Positions 36,276 through 44,299 of a stretch of DNA of 64,000 nucleotides are shown piece by piece. This stretch comes from Aureisphaera galaxeae. GTDB taxonomy: Bacteria > Bacteroidota > Bacteroidia > Flavobacteriales > Flavobacteriaceae. A program made the translations under genes and the position numbers. The stretch's first letter is position 1. Each line of letters starts with the position of its first letter. The stretch is taken from positions 714,812-778,811 of the forward strand of contig NZ_JAQQTF010000002.1 of assembly GCF_028561275.1 (NCBI RefSeq), written 5' to 3'. The notes under the pieces were generated by a model, which was given only the letters and a program-made list of their open reading frames with translations, ran no database searches and was not told where the DNA came from.

Positions 36276-37529
36276 ATGGTCATTTATTTACGGGTACTGA
36301 AGGAAAGCTTCAATTTTGCTATTAGTGCGCTTATAAACAATAAGTTACGTACCTTTCTTTCCCTGCTTGGTGTGACCATCGGGATTTTTTCCATCATCGC
36401 TGTGCTCGCAGCAGTAGATTCATTAAAAAAAGAGATTGAAGGAACCATTAGTGGTTTGGACAACAGCACCATTTATTTGGGGCATTTTTCTTTTGGTCCC
36501 ACCAAGGTTCCGCAATGGAAATGGGAGCAGTTTCCTACGGCCAACTATGAAGAATATCAGTTCCTAAAACGGAATATGCCAGACATTAAAGCCATTTCCT
36601 ATACGTTGAATGTGCCCAATGAAACCCTGAAGTTTGAAGACAAGACGGTCGAAAATGTGGTGATCGGGGCCATCACCCATGAGTATTACGACATTGAAGA
36701 TCTGAAAATTGAAGAAGGCCGGTTTTTCAATGAATTGGAATCCAACAATGGAGTTGGGGTTATTGTTCTTGGAAATGAAATTGCCAATTCGCTATTCTCT
36801 TCCCCACAAATGGCCATTGGGAAGAAAATACGACTCTATGGAAAAAAGTTCACCGTGATCGGGGTTTTGCAGAAAGTTGGATTTGCCCTGGGAGACTCCA
36901 AGGATGATGCGGCCTTCCTACCCGTAAATATTGTGCGCAAACTGTATGGTACCAATAACCAAAACCTTTTTCCATTTATCATCATCAAACCCAAAAAGGG
37001 GGTGGATAATGATGAGTTTGTTGCTATGTTAACCCAAAGGATGCGCGTTTTTAGAGGATTGAAACCTGAAGAAATCGACAATTTTTTTGTGAATCAGCTG
37101 CAAGGCTTTACCGATGCCATAAACAATATGACAGGCACCATGAATAAGATTGGAGGTGTAATTAGCCTATTCTCCTTGCTCGTTGGAGGCTTTGGGATCG
37201 CAAACATCATGTTTGTGAGCGTAAAGGAACGTACCAACCTCATCGGAATCCAAAAGTCCTTGGGCGCCAAGAACAAGTTTATTCTGCTTCAATTTTTGTT
37301 CGAAGCGATGATTCTGGCCATCATTGGTGGGCTCGTAGGATTGCTATTGGTTTTTATTGCTTCTTTAATCGCTTCCGCCTTTACGGGGGATTTCGAATTT
37401 GTCCTTTCTGTTTGGAATCTCTTGCTGGGAACGGCTATTTCGGCCGCAATAGGACTTATTTCTGGAATTGTGCCCGCCTTTTCGGCTTCTAGGCTCAATC
37501 CAGTAGATGCTATTAGAACCGGTATCTAA
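36276..37529 (+). CDS. MacB/FtsX-type ABC transporter permease
   Basis: A 417-residue permease: helix near 20-45 (FLSLLGVTIGIFSIIAVLAA), a MacB_PCD periplasmic domain (about 50-245), and a C-terminal FtsX domain with three helices (ISLFSLLVGGFGIANIMFVS, LFEAMILAIIGGLVGLLLVF, GTAISAAIGLISGIVPAFSA) ending ASRLNPVDAIRTGI. This type moves substrates such as lipoproteins, peptides or drugs by mechanotransmission and needs a separate ATPase. No ATPase gene is adjacent. Confidence 0.88.
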   Translation: MVIYLRVLKESFNFAISALINNKLRTFLSLLGVTIGIFSIIAVLAAVDSLKKEIEGTISGLDNSTIYLGHFSFGPTKVPQWKWEQFPTANYEEYQFLKRNMPDIKAISYTLNVPNETLKFEDKTVENVVIGAITHEYYDIEDLKIEEGRFFNELESNNGVGVIVLGNEIANSLFSSPQMAIGKKIRLYGKKFTVIGVLQKVGFALGDSKDDAAFLPVNIVRKLYGTNNQNLFPFIIIKPKKGVDNDEFVAMLTQRMRVFRGLKPEEIDNFFVNQLQGFTDAINNMTGTMNKIGGVISLFSLLVGGFGIANIMFVSVKERTNLIGIQKSLGAKNKFILLQFLFEAMILAIIGGLVGLLLVFIASLIASAFTGDFEFVLSVWNLLLGTAISAAIGLISGIVPAFSASRLNPVDAIRTGI

Positions 37530-37994
37530 TTACAGGATCTCTGCTACCTTTTCGTTTACCCACTCCAGGAAATGCTCGTCGGCTTTTGTGAAAGGATCGG
37601 GAGTATGAGAGTCAATGTCGATCTGCCCAATGTTTTTTCCGTCTTTAAAAAGAGGAATCACGATTTCGGCTTTCACGTAAATACTACAAGCGATATAATT
37701 ATCTTGGGCTTTCACGTCGGGCACCACAAAGTTGGCATTACTTTCGGCTACCTGTCCGCAAATACCCTTTCCGAAAGGAATGACGGTATGGTCGGTAGGC
37801 TCCCCGGCAAAAGCCTTTAAATGAAGCGTTCTTTCTGCTTCATTGGCAAAATAAAACCCTACCCAATCATAGGCAGGAAGTGAGGATTGTAGTATTTCGC
37901 AAACTCCTGTAAGTTTATCGTTTACCGATGTTTCTGGGGCCGAGAGTATAGCGGTTACTGAGGGTTTAAGGTCTTCAAAAATCACTGAAATCAA
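37530..37994 (-). CDS. GAF-domain protein related to free methionine-R-sulfoxide reductase
   Basis: A 154-residue single GAF domain resembling fRMsr: YDWVGFYFANE, IPFGKGICGQVAES, VVPDVKAQDNYIAC, AEIVIPLFKDGKNIGQIDID. Of the three Cys of typical fRMsr, those aligned with E. coli positions 94 and 118 are here as Cys79 and Cys103, but the first (position 84) is His69. The start appears to be TTG at 37994; an internal GTG three codons on is an alternative. It is divergent from xrtF. Reduction of free methionine sulfoxide is likely but not certain. Confidence 0.8.
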   Translation of the reverse strand: MISVIFEDLKPSVTAILSAPETSVNDKLTGVCEILQSSLPAYDWVGFYFANEAERTLHLKAFAGEPTDHTVIPFGKGICGQVAESNANFVVPDVKAQDNYIACSIYVKAEIVIPLFKDGKNIGQIDIDSHTPDPFTKADEHFLEWVNEKVAEIL

Positions 37995-38046
37995 TTTTTT
38001 GGTAAAGGTATTTTAAAAACGTTTTATCTCCCAAGATCTATTTCTA

Positions 38047-38054
38047 TATTTTTG
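38047..38054 (+). promoter_or_regulatory. -7 promoter element for the xrtF pair
   Basis: TATTTTTG is an exact TAnnTTTG match 27 bases before the GTG start of xrtF, with a T-rich stretch (GTTTT) about 21 bases upstream in the -33 place. Confidence 0.5.
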
Positions 38055-38081
38055 TGAAAGGTCCTAGTCCAATATAGCATT

Positions 38082-38633
38082 GTGAAAGACATTTTCCATA
38101 GATATAAATCGGTCATTCGGTTTGTCGTTCTCTTTTTGGGAACCTATCTCGTACTTACGTTTTTATATTCTTGGTACCTCCAAAGTGCTAAAGGAGGCGA
38201 ATATCCTCCCGATTTTATTACCCATTTGGTGGCCAAACAGAGTAGTGATGTACTCAACGGATTGGGGTATGAAGCAAACGTAACACCAGCAGCAGACCAA
38301 CCCATGATGAAGTTATTCGTTAATGATACCTATTTGGCGAAAATCATTGAAGGGTGCAATGCGGTGAGCATCATTATACTTTTCATTGCCTTCATTGTGG
38401 CCTTCGCCCATAAATGGAAAAAGACGCTATTATTTATTCTAGGGGGAACGGTGCTTATTTACGGAATCAATATCGTTCGTATTGCCATTTTGGCCATTGC
38501 CCTTTACAAATATCCCGAATATGACAAGGTGCTTCATACAGTGGTATTCCCGGGAATTATTTACGGTATGGTGTTCTTGTTGTGGATGATTTGGGTACGT
38601 GGATTGAAACAGAAAAATCCGAAGAAAGCATGA
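38082..38633 (+). CDS. xrtF: Exosortase family protein XrtF
   Basis: A 183-residue polytopic membrane transpeptidase. The exosortase catalytic triad is intact: Cys92 (IIEGCNAVSIIIL), Arg133 (INIVRIAILAI) and His152 (VLHTVVFPGIIYG). Exosortases cut a C-terminal sorting signal and probably transfer the protein to a surface glycolipid or polysaccharide. The short length and lack of extra N-terminal helices fit the flavobacterial XrtF clade. The start is GTG (KDIFHRYKS follows). It overlaps the next gene by 4 bases. No candidate substrate with a PEP-CTERM-like tail is encoded nearby. Confidence 0.9.
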   Translation: MKDIFHRYKSVIRFVVLFLGTYLVLTFLYSWYLQSAKGGEYPPDFITHLVAKQSSDVLNGLGYEANVTPAADQPMMKLFVNDTYLAKIIEGCNAVSIIILFIAFIVAFAHKWKKTLLFILGGTVLIYGINIVRIAILAIALYKYPEYDKVLHTVVFPGIIYGMVFLLWMIWVRGLKQKNPKKA

Positions 38634-39055
38634 AGAAATGGGTGCAATGGACTGTCGTTGTTCTTTTATTTGGACTCTTGGTCCTCATACGTGCCTATGC
38701 ATCCGACCTTTTTTACGACCCACTCATTGTATTTTTTGAAACTACCCATAGCACAGATGTATTGCCGGAAATGGACATCATCAAGCTTTTGGGAAATACC
38801 TCGCTTCGTTTTCTCATGAATACAGCTATTTCGTTGCTCATTCTTTGGGTCATCTTCAAAAGGTCCGATGTCATTAAAGTTTCTGCCTTGTTGTATGCAT
38901 GTGTATTTGTATTGCTCATGATTTTCTTTTGGATCCTTTTGGGGTCCGATCAGGCCGGCGGGCATATGGCGCTCTTCTACATAAGGCGTTTCCTCATTCA
39001 ACCTGTGTTTGTATTGCTATTAATTCCTGCATTTTACTTTCAGAAAAACCTTTAG
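38630..39055 (+). CDS. Exosortase F system-associated protein
   Basis: A 141-residue protein with four predicted membrane helices (WVQWTVVVLLFGLLVLIRAY, LRFLMNTAISLLILWVIF, ALLYACVFVLLMIFFWIL, RRFLIQPVFVLLLIPAFYF). The start is the ATG that overlaps the xrtF stop (ATGA). Pairing with XrtF and the membrane topology match the partner family found next to this exosortase in flavobacteria; the role is unknown, perhaps substrate presentation or stabilisation. The conserved acidic loop (YDPLIVFFETTHSTDVLPEM) faces one side of the membrane. Confidence 0.82.
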   Translation: MKKWVQWTVVVLLFGLLVLIRAYASDLFYDPLIVFFETTHSTDVLPEMDIIKLLGNTSLRFLMNTAISLLILWVIFKRSDVIKVSALLYACVFVLLMIFFWILLGSDQAGGHMALFYIRRFLIQPVFVLLLIPAFYFQKNL

Positions 39056-39060
39056 GGACT

Positions 39061-39068
39061 TATCTTTG
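39061..39068 (+). promoter_or_regulatory. -7 promoter element for the metal-handling genes
   Basis: TATCTTTG is an exact TAnnTTTG match 21 bases before the DUF3347 gene ATG at 39090. A CTTTC stretch 20 bases upstream could act as -33. It lies just after the stop of the exosortase partner gene, so the metal genes can be transcribed separately. Confidence 0.55.
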
Positions 39069-39089
39069 TGCTTCTTAAAATCCACTTTC

Positions 39090-39629
39090 ATGAAAGTAAA
39101 AGCGATTGTGTCATTGCTCGTAGTAATCGCAGCAATGATTTCCTGTAAAAACGACAAGACCTCCCCAGAAGTAGAAACCGTTGAAGTAGAAAAAACAAAA
39201 GAACCCTATGCCTCCGCTCCGTTAGAAGCAGAGTTTAACGACCCAAAAGTGGCCGATGTATACAACGCGTATAATGCACTGAAAACTGCTTTGGTGAATA
39301 CCGATGCTGCGAGTGCCCAGCAAAAAGCATCTGAATTATTAACGGCATATTCTAATATGGGAGTAGAGGATGAGGTTTTCAAAGCCGCACAAGCGATTGC
39401 AGAAAGTGAAGATGTAAAAGTACAACGCACCTCTTTTTCCGATGTTTCGGCCCACATAGAAGGAATGCTGGAAGGGGCTTTGACCTCCGGAGCGATTTAT
39501 AAACAATACTGCCCAATGGCGTTTAACAACACCGGAGGGTATTGGTTGAGTAACACCAAGGAAATCCGTAATCCGTATTTTGGCGATATCATGCTGAAAT
39601 GTGGAAGAGTGGATTCCACCCTTAAATAA
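39090..39629 (+). CDS. DUF3347 lipoprotein, probable copper-related
   Basis: A 179-residue lipoprotein (LLVVIAAMISC). The body is the DUF3347 fold: helical YNAYNALKTALVNTDAASAQ, then the motif YCPMAFNNTGGYWLSN and IRNPYFGDIMLKCG. That motif, with one Cys-Pro-Met-Ala and one later Cys-Gly plus Met residues, also occurs at the end of CusB-type copper efflux proteins in Bacteroidota, supporting copper binding in the periplasm. The start is the ATG after the promoter. The CNGKC gene follows closely. Confidence 0.85.
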   Translation: MKVKAIVSLLVVIAAMISCKNDKTSPEVETVEVEKTKEPYASAPLEAEFNDPKVADVYNAYNALKTALVNTDAASAQQKASELLTAYSNMGVEDEVFKAAQAIAESEDVKVQRTSFSDVSAHIEGMLEGALTSGAIYKQYCPMAFNNTGGYWLSNTKEIRNPYFGDIMLKCGRVDSTLK

Positions 39630-39635
39630 TATATA

Positions 39636-40013
39636 CTGAAAAAGGCGCTAGCCATATCCTTATTCTTCGTATTCGCGATGCGGCCCGCATTCAATGTGGG
39701 GCATATACTGTACTATCAATTGAATATTGATTATATCATCGAAACCTATTGTATCAACAAGGAAGCCCCCGAGCTTCAGTGTAACGGGAAGTGTTTCTTG
39801 AGCAAACAGTTGGAAAAAGCCGATGACAATCAGAAAGAAGAAACAGCCCAACTCGCCATTATTGAAGCCTTTTTTCCGCAGTATTTTGAAAAGGCTAGTC
39901 CCATTCAAATAAAACATATCTTTTTTCTATACAGGGAAAATAATTGGAAGGAACTCGATCTATATACTTCTTTGTCGATTCCAATTTGGGGCCCCCCGCC
40001 AAAAGTTTCCTAG
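39636..40013 (+). CDS. Small secreted protein with CNGKC motif
   Basis: About 125 residues if translation starts at the CTG at 39636, which would give a proper signal peptide (KKALAISLFFVFAM). The first in-frame ATG (39678) falls in the middle of that signal, so a non-ATG start (CTG 39636 or ATA just before) is inferred. The mature part has YCINKEAPELQCNGKCFLSK, with Cys at about 39, 49 and 53, then a helical segment and a Pro-rich end. Related small proteins commonly precede metal-linked TonB receptors in flavobacteria. Function unknown; metal binding by the Cys is plausible. Confidence 0.65.
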   Translation: MKKALAISLFFVFAMRPAFNVGHILYYQLNIDYIIETYCINKEAPELQCNGKCFLSKQLEKADDNQKEETAQLAIIEAFFPQYFEKASPIQIKHIFFLYRENNWKELDLYTSLSIPIWGPPPKVS

Positions 40014-40034
40014 TTCCATATTTTCCGATATCTA

Positions 40035-40076
40035 ATGAGTATCTCATGTGTGAGAAGTTTATGAGTCCACGCGTGG
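40035..40076 (+). promoter_or_regulatory. Paired palindromes before the first TonB receptor
   Basis: Two perfect palindromic elements lie in the 105-base gap: ATGAG-TAT-CTCAT (40035-40047) and CCACGCGTGG (40067-40076). They could be operator sites for a metal-responsive repressor, but no matching regulator is encoded nearby, so this is a structural observation. Confidence 0.35.
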
Positions 40077-40118
40077 GGTGTCTCTGTATTCTCATTTTTA
40101 ATTTTAGAAAAAACAATC

Positions 40119-42452
40119 ATGACCAAATCATTAGCTTTGCTGGTATTCATGCTAGCAACCATTGCGTCCTTTGCGCAAAATGAATACAAAGGAAAAGTAC
40201 AGACCCGTAACAATGAACCCCTAGTTGGTGCCACAGTAGTGGCAGCCGAAGACACCTCCAATGGTGTGCAGACGGGTTTCAATGGAGAATTCACAATAAA
40301 CTTACAGAATAACTCGACGGTTATCGTAAGTTATTTAGGATATAAAACGCAAGAAATCACTCTGGGAACTGGTGAGAATATCATCTTCCTTAAGGAAAGT
40401 TCCGAATCATTGGAGCAGGTAGTAGTTTCGGCCAATCGCGAGCAGCAAAAGCGAAGCGAAGTTCCGGGAGCTATTTCTGTTTTAAATGCTCAGACCATCG
40501 ACGATACCAAAGCTTTTGGCATCGAACAATTGGTAAACCAAGTGCCTGGGGTTTTTATGTCCACTTCCAGAGCTGCGAGTAACGAACAGCACTTTATGGC
40601 GATGCGTTCACCCATTTCGACCAAGTCCTTATTCTTGTATGTAGAAGACGGGATTCCGATTCGTCCTACAGCGGTGTTTAACCACAATGCGCTATTGGAA
40701 ATGAACAACACAGCGTTTCAAAGAATAGAAGTGCTTAAGGGACCCGCTTCCAGTATTTATGGAAGTGAAGCCATTGGAGGAAGTATCAATGTTATTACCA
40801 AGAATCCATCGCGTGAGTTAACCGGTGGCGTAGGTTTTCAAATCAACGATCTTGGATTTACAAGATATGAAGCAGAATTTTCACAGTACGTAAGTGACAA
40901 GTTTGGAATTTACTTTGGAGCGCATTATGCCCAAAGAGAGGATGGTCTAATTCAGCACAGTGACTATGAAAAAACTGCGATAACCTTCAAAACGGTATAC
41001 GATATCAGCAATAAGACAAGATGGACCAATACGTTCGATTTGATCGATTACCGATCGGACATGACAGGTTCTTTGAGTGAAGATGATTACACCGGAGGGA
41101 ATTTTGAAAGCGATCAGACCTTTACCGAAAGGGATGCATTGGCCTTCAGATTGCGAAGTACGTTGGAAACGCGTTGGAATGACAAGAACAAAACCACATT
41201 CAATGCCGTTTTCAGAAACAACAAAATGGATCAGAATCCATCGTACCGTATTCGTCAATTCCGCGATATGGGGCAACTTACTGGATTCGGTTCTGGGGAG
41301 GTAAATTCTAATGAGTTCAATAGTGTGTTGGCTTTGGTACAACACAAAGCCGATTTCAATTTCATGAATTCTTCTTTGGTGTTGGGAGCTTCTGCCGATT
41401 TTTCACCTCAGGATTATGTGTCTAGCCCCACGAGTGTGACCGTGGATACGGAAACAGGTCAGAACGTGGATTTCAGCATCCAGGATGGGTATATTTTGAA
41501 TTATGAAGCCGATATATTCAATTATGCCGGGTACTTTCAGTATGAAATTTCCCCTATGGAAGATTTGAAGGTAACCGCTGCCATGCGTTACGACCGTTTT
41601 ACCTACGATTACGACAACCGAATCGATGGTTTGGCAGGTGCTGCCGATACCAAAACGGAGTATGATAACCTTGCTCCAAAATTGGGATTGAACTATAACT
41701 TCTCCCGAAAGGCAGGGGTTTATGCCAATTATTCGCAAGGATTTACACCTCCACAGACTTCTACATTGTTCCGAAATAGCTTTGTTGGCGTAGGTGGAGA
41801 AGTATTCGATCTTAAACCAAGTGAATATGACAATTATGAAGTTGGTGGGTATTTCAATATCGCCGATAAAGTAACGATCGATGCAGCCATTTATATGTTG
41901 GATGGTAAGAATACGCTTGTCACCTTACGTGATGAGAATGATGAATTCTTTAATGCCAATGCGGGTGAGACGCGTTCGTACGGAATTGAATACGGCATAA
42001 GCTATTCGCCCATGAAGAACATTACGTTGGCGCATAATGGAAGTTATGCGAAGCATGAATACATCACTTTCTTCGATAGAGGTGTAGATTACAGCGATAC
42101 GGATAGGGAAACGGCTCCGAATCTTTTAGGAACTTCGATCCTTACCTACAAGCCATTAGAAAACTTAACCATAAGTGCAGAGCACGAATTGGTAGGCGAG
42201 TACAACACTAGTTTCGAAGGACAGGTAGAAAATGAAGATGGGACCACGGGCACAGCTACCTATGACGGGCACAATGTGTTCAACTTCCGAATTTCCTATC
42301 GTTTCAAGAATATCGAGATTTGGGGGCATGCCTTGAACCTTACAGACGAGCTGTATGCGGCTAGAGCTTCTTACAGCCGTTTTAGAGGAGAAAACAGCTA
42401 TACCATAGGAAATCCAAGGGCTTTCCACGGGGGTATTAAATATCATTTTTAG
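40119..42452 (+). CDS. TonB-dependent outer-membrane receptor (first)
   Basis: A 777-residue receptor: signal peptide (to SFAQ), a carboxypeptidase-regulatory-like beta domain (about 21-95, VQTRNNEPLVGATVVAAED), plug (about 105-230, PGAISVLNAQTIDD to YGSEAIGGSINVITK), and a 22-strand barrel ending GGIKYHF. It takes up a chelated metal or similar substrate with TonB energy. The next gene encodes a PepSY membrane protein, a pairing common for iron-siderophore uptake, while upstream genes look copper-linked, so substrate is unsettled. Confidence 0.92.
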   Translation: MTKSLALLVFMLATIASFAQNEYKGKVQTRNNEPLVGATVVAAEDTSNGVQTGFNGEFTINLQNNSTVIVSYLGYKTQEITLGTGENIIFLKESSESLEQVVVSANREQQKRSEVPGAISVLNAQTIDDTKAFGIEQLVNQVPGVFMSTSRAASNEQHFMAMRSPISTKSLFLYVEDGIPIRPTAVFNHNALLEMNNTAFQRIEVLKGPASSIYGSEAIGGSINVITKNPSRELTGGVGFQINDLGFTRYEAEFSQYVSDKFGIYFGAHYAQREDGLIQHSDYEKTAITFKTVYDISNKTRWTNTFDLIDYRSDMTGSLSEDDYTGGNFESDQTFTERDALAFRLRSTLETRWNDKNKTTFNAVFRNNKMDQNPSYRIRQFRDMGQLTGFGSGEVNSNEFNSVLALVQHKADFNFMNSSLVLGASADFSPQDYVSSPTSVTVDTETGQNVDFSIQDGYILNYEADIFNYAGYFQYEISPMEDLKVTAAMRYDRFTYDYDNRIDGLAGAADTKTEYDNLAPKLGLNYNFSRKAGVYANYSQGFTPPQTSTLFRNSFVGVGGEVFDLKPSEYDNYEVGGYFNIADKVTIDAAIYMLDGKNTLVTLRDENDEFFNANAGETRSYGIEYGISYSPMKNITLAHNGSYAKHEYITFFDRGVDYSDTDRETAPNLLGTSILTYKPLENLTISAEHELVGEYNTSFEGQVENEDGTTGTATYDGHNVFNFRISYRFKNIEIWGHALNLTDELYAARASYSRFRGENSYTIGNPRAFHGGIKYHF

Positions 42453-42462
42453 CAAAGCCAGG

Positions 42463-42497
42463 CTGGGGGTCTATGACTCCCAGTCTTTAATTTTTTT
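42463..42497 (+). terminator. Hairpin with T tract between the receptor and PepSY genes
   Basis: CTGGGGGTC (42463-42471) pairs with GACTCCCAG (42475-42483) with one G-T wobble around a TAT loop, followed by a T-rich tract (TCTTTAATTTTTTT). It may terminate or attenuate transcription into the PepSY gene 6 bases later. Confidence 0.55.
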
Positions 42498-42502
42498 ATA
42501 CA

Positions 42503-43741
42503 ATGAAGAAAGACGAAAAATTAAATAAATGGCTTTGGAAATGGCATTTTATTGCAGGACTTATTTCGCTACCCTTCATCATTATTTTGTCGGTAACAGG
42601 CGTTATTTATCTGTTCAAAGCAGATTACGAAGCCCCGAGACAACAGCATATAAAGGAAGTAGTAGTAAGTGGCGAATCTATTTCCTTTCAGGAGCAATGG
42701 GCTATTGCCAATGCAAATATGCCAAAGAAGCCCAACGCAATGGTAGTTTCCACAGCGGAAAATCAGGCGACACAATTTGTCTCCGGCCGGTTTAGCCATA
42801 AAAATAGCTTGTATGTAAATCCTTTTAATGGCGAGGTTACGGGTGCTATTTCTGCGAAAGACGGGCTTATGTACAAAGTGAGAAAGCTCCATGGGGAACT
42901 GCTCATGGGGAAGTTCGGGACGAAGATTGTAGAGCTCATTGCCAGTTGGATGATCGTACTTATTCTTACGGGAATCTATGTCTGGTGGCCGGCTAGGGGA
43001 TGGAAGCTCAAAGGTTTTTTTGTTCCCCGTACCAAAGAAGGAAAGCGAACTTTTTTCAGAGACTTGCATTCCATTACAGGTTTCTGGATATCCATTCTAT
43101 TGTTAATGGTACTTGGAGGAGGTTTTCCGTGGACCGATGTGGTTGGGGAGAATTTTAAATGGGTACAGAAAGTAACGAATACCGGATATCCGGCCACATG
43201 GCAAGGAAGAGGGGTTGTTTCTGAAGGGGAAGGTGAAGCCATTACTTTGGATGAAATGATTGGAATTACAAAATCATTGGAACTTCCAGGGGAGGTAACT
43301 ATTAGTTTTCCGAAAGGTCCCCAAGGAGTGTACAGTGTTTCCAATAGTACACCGGATTTAGGTAAGCAGCAGGTCGTGCACTTTAATCAATTTACGGGTG
43401 AGAAGTTAATGGAGGTACCATGGCAAGAAGTAGGTTCCCTTATGCGGGGAAGAATGTGGCTCATGGCATTTCACCAGGGAGAATTTGGCCGATGGAACTG
43501 GTTCCTCATGATCTTTGTGGGAACGGCCTTGTTTGTTATGAGTAGTTCTGCTTTGGTTTCCTTTTTACTGAGAAAACGCAAGGGAAGTTGGGGAGTGCCC
43601 AAAGTTCCTAAACAATTTAAAGTAGGGTATGGTATTGTCATAGCTATTGTGCTTTTATCGATCGTTTTTCCATTGTTTGGAGCAAGTTTGTTATTGCTGT
43701 TAGCATGGGAAATCTTACGAAATAGAAGAGCCTTCCGTTAA
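42503..43741 (+). CDS. PepSY-associated transmembrane protein (PiuB-like reductase)
   Basis: A 412-residue protein with four main membrane helices: opening LNKWLWKWHFIAGLISLPFI, then a periplasmic PepSY region, ELIASWMIVLILTGIYVWWP, ITGFWISILLLMVLGGGFPW, and C-terminal helices (FLMIFVGTALFVMSSSALVS). His and Trp-rich helix ends (WHFIAG, RDLHSITG, LMAFHQGEFG) are typical of heme-binding inner-membrane ferric-siderophore reductases of this family. Paired with the preceding TonB receptor. A terminator follows. Confidence 0.88.
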   Translation: MKKDEKLNKWLWKWHFIAGLISLPFIIILSVTGVIYLFKADYEAPRQQHIKEVVVSGESISFQEQWAIANANMPKKPNAMVVSTAENQATQFVSGRFSHKNSLYVNPFNGEVTGAISAKDGLMYKVRKLHGELLMGKFGTKIVELIASWMIVLILTGIYVWWPARGWKLKGFFVPRTKEGKRTFFRDLHSITGFWISILLLMVLGGGFPWTDVVGENFKWVQKVTNTGYPATWQGRGVVSEGEGEAITLDEMIGITKSLELPGEVTISFPKGPQGVYSVSNSTPDLGKQQVVHFNQFTGEKLMEVPWQEVGSLMRGRMWLMAFHQGEFGRWNWFLMIFVGTALFVMSSSALVSFLLRKRKGSWGVPKVPKQFKVGYGIVIAIVLLSIVFPLFGASLLLLLAWEILRNRRAFR

Positions 43742-43756
43742 AGTTTTCTATAATTG

Positions 43757-43791
43757 GGGAGGCTATTTTAGCAAAGTGGCCTCCTTTTTTT
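43757..43791 (+). terminator. Rho-independent terminator after the PepSY gene
   Basis: GGAGGC (43758-43763) pairs with GCCTCC (43779-43784) followed by seven T. The loop is 15 bases and AT-rich. It separates the receptor-PepSY pair from the HYC_CC_PP gene, which begins 13 bases later. Confidence 0.7.
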
Positions 43792-43803
43792 ACATTTGTA
43801 TCA

Positions 43804-44214
43804 ATGAAAAAAGTCATTTCAATATGTTTATCCCTTCTATTGTTGCTTAGTAGCACGGGGATTACCTATGCCCAACACTTCTGTGGGGAACACGAAATGA
43901 TGGCCAAAGTTACCCTAGGGCAAGAGGTTCTTTCCTGTGGGATGGCCATGACACATGACGATGGTTGTGCAGACGAATCGACCGAGGAGCATGGTTGTTG
44001 CGATAATAAGTATACACAGGTCGATGTTGATGACAACTTCGCCGATGTATCTTTTGATGTGCAATTGGATCCTGTTTTTGTAGCATCCTTTGTTTCCATT
44101 TTCGTACTTAAGGAGACGACTTCTTTCAAGAAAGAACATGACTATTTCAAAGACTACAGCCCGCCTCCCTTGGAGGAAGACTTCTGTGTGCTGTACGATA
44201 CTTTCTTAATTTGA
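43804..44214 (+). CDS. HYC_CC_PP family small Cys-rich secreted protein
   Basis: A 136-residue exported protein (signal to TYAQ). The family features are visible: HFCGEH at 25-30, a Cys in VLSCGMAMTHDD, the vicinal pair EEHGCCDNKYTQ at about 65-66, and C-terminal KDYSPPPLEEDF. Multiple Cys, His and Met residues suggest periplasmic metal binding, most likely copper or mercury-like thiophilic metal. It is followed by an HMA-domain membrane protein and a metal-type TonB receptor. Confidence 0.85.
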   Translation: MKKVISICLSLLLLLSSTGITYAQHFCGEHEMMAKVTLGQEVLSCGMAMTHDDGCADESTEEHGCCDNKYTQVDVDDNFADVSFDVQLDPVFVASFVSIFVLKETTSFKKEHDYFKDYSPPPLEEDFCVLYDTFLI

Positions 44215-44299
44215 TGTCATTCCATGGGATGTTATACTTCCCTTCGTCCTCATTGGGACTCGTTTGTTTTGGAATGAAACCTAACATCAAAAAGAAATC

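Noticed and set aside
43791-43798. TACATTTG, an exact -7 match before the HYC_CC_PP gene
   Set aside because: It overlaps the terminator T tract and ends only 5 bases before the ATG, so a start point would fall at or inside the coding region; a leaderless transcript is possible but not supported.
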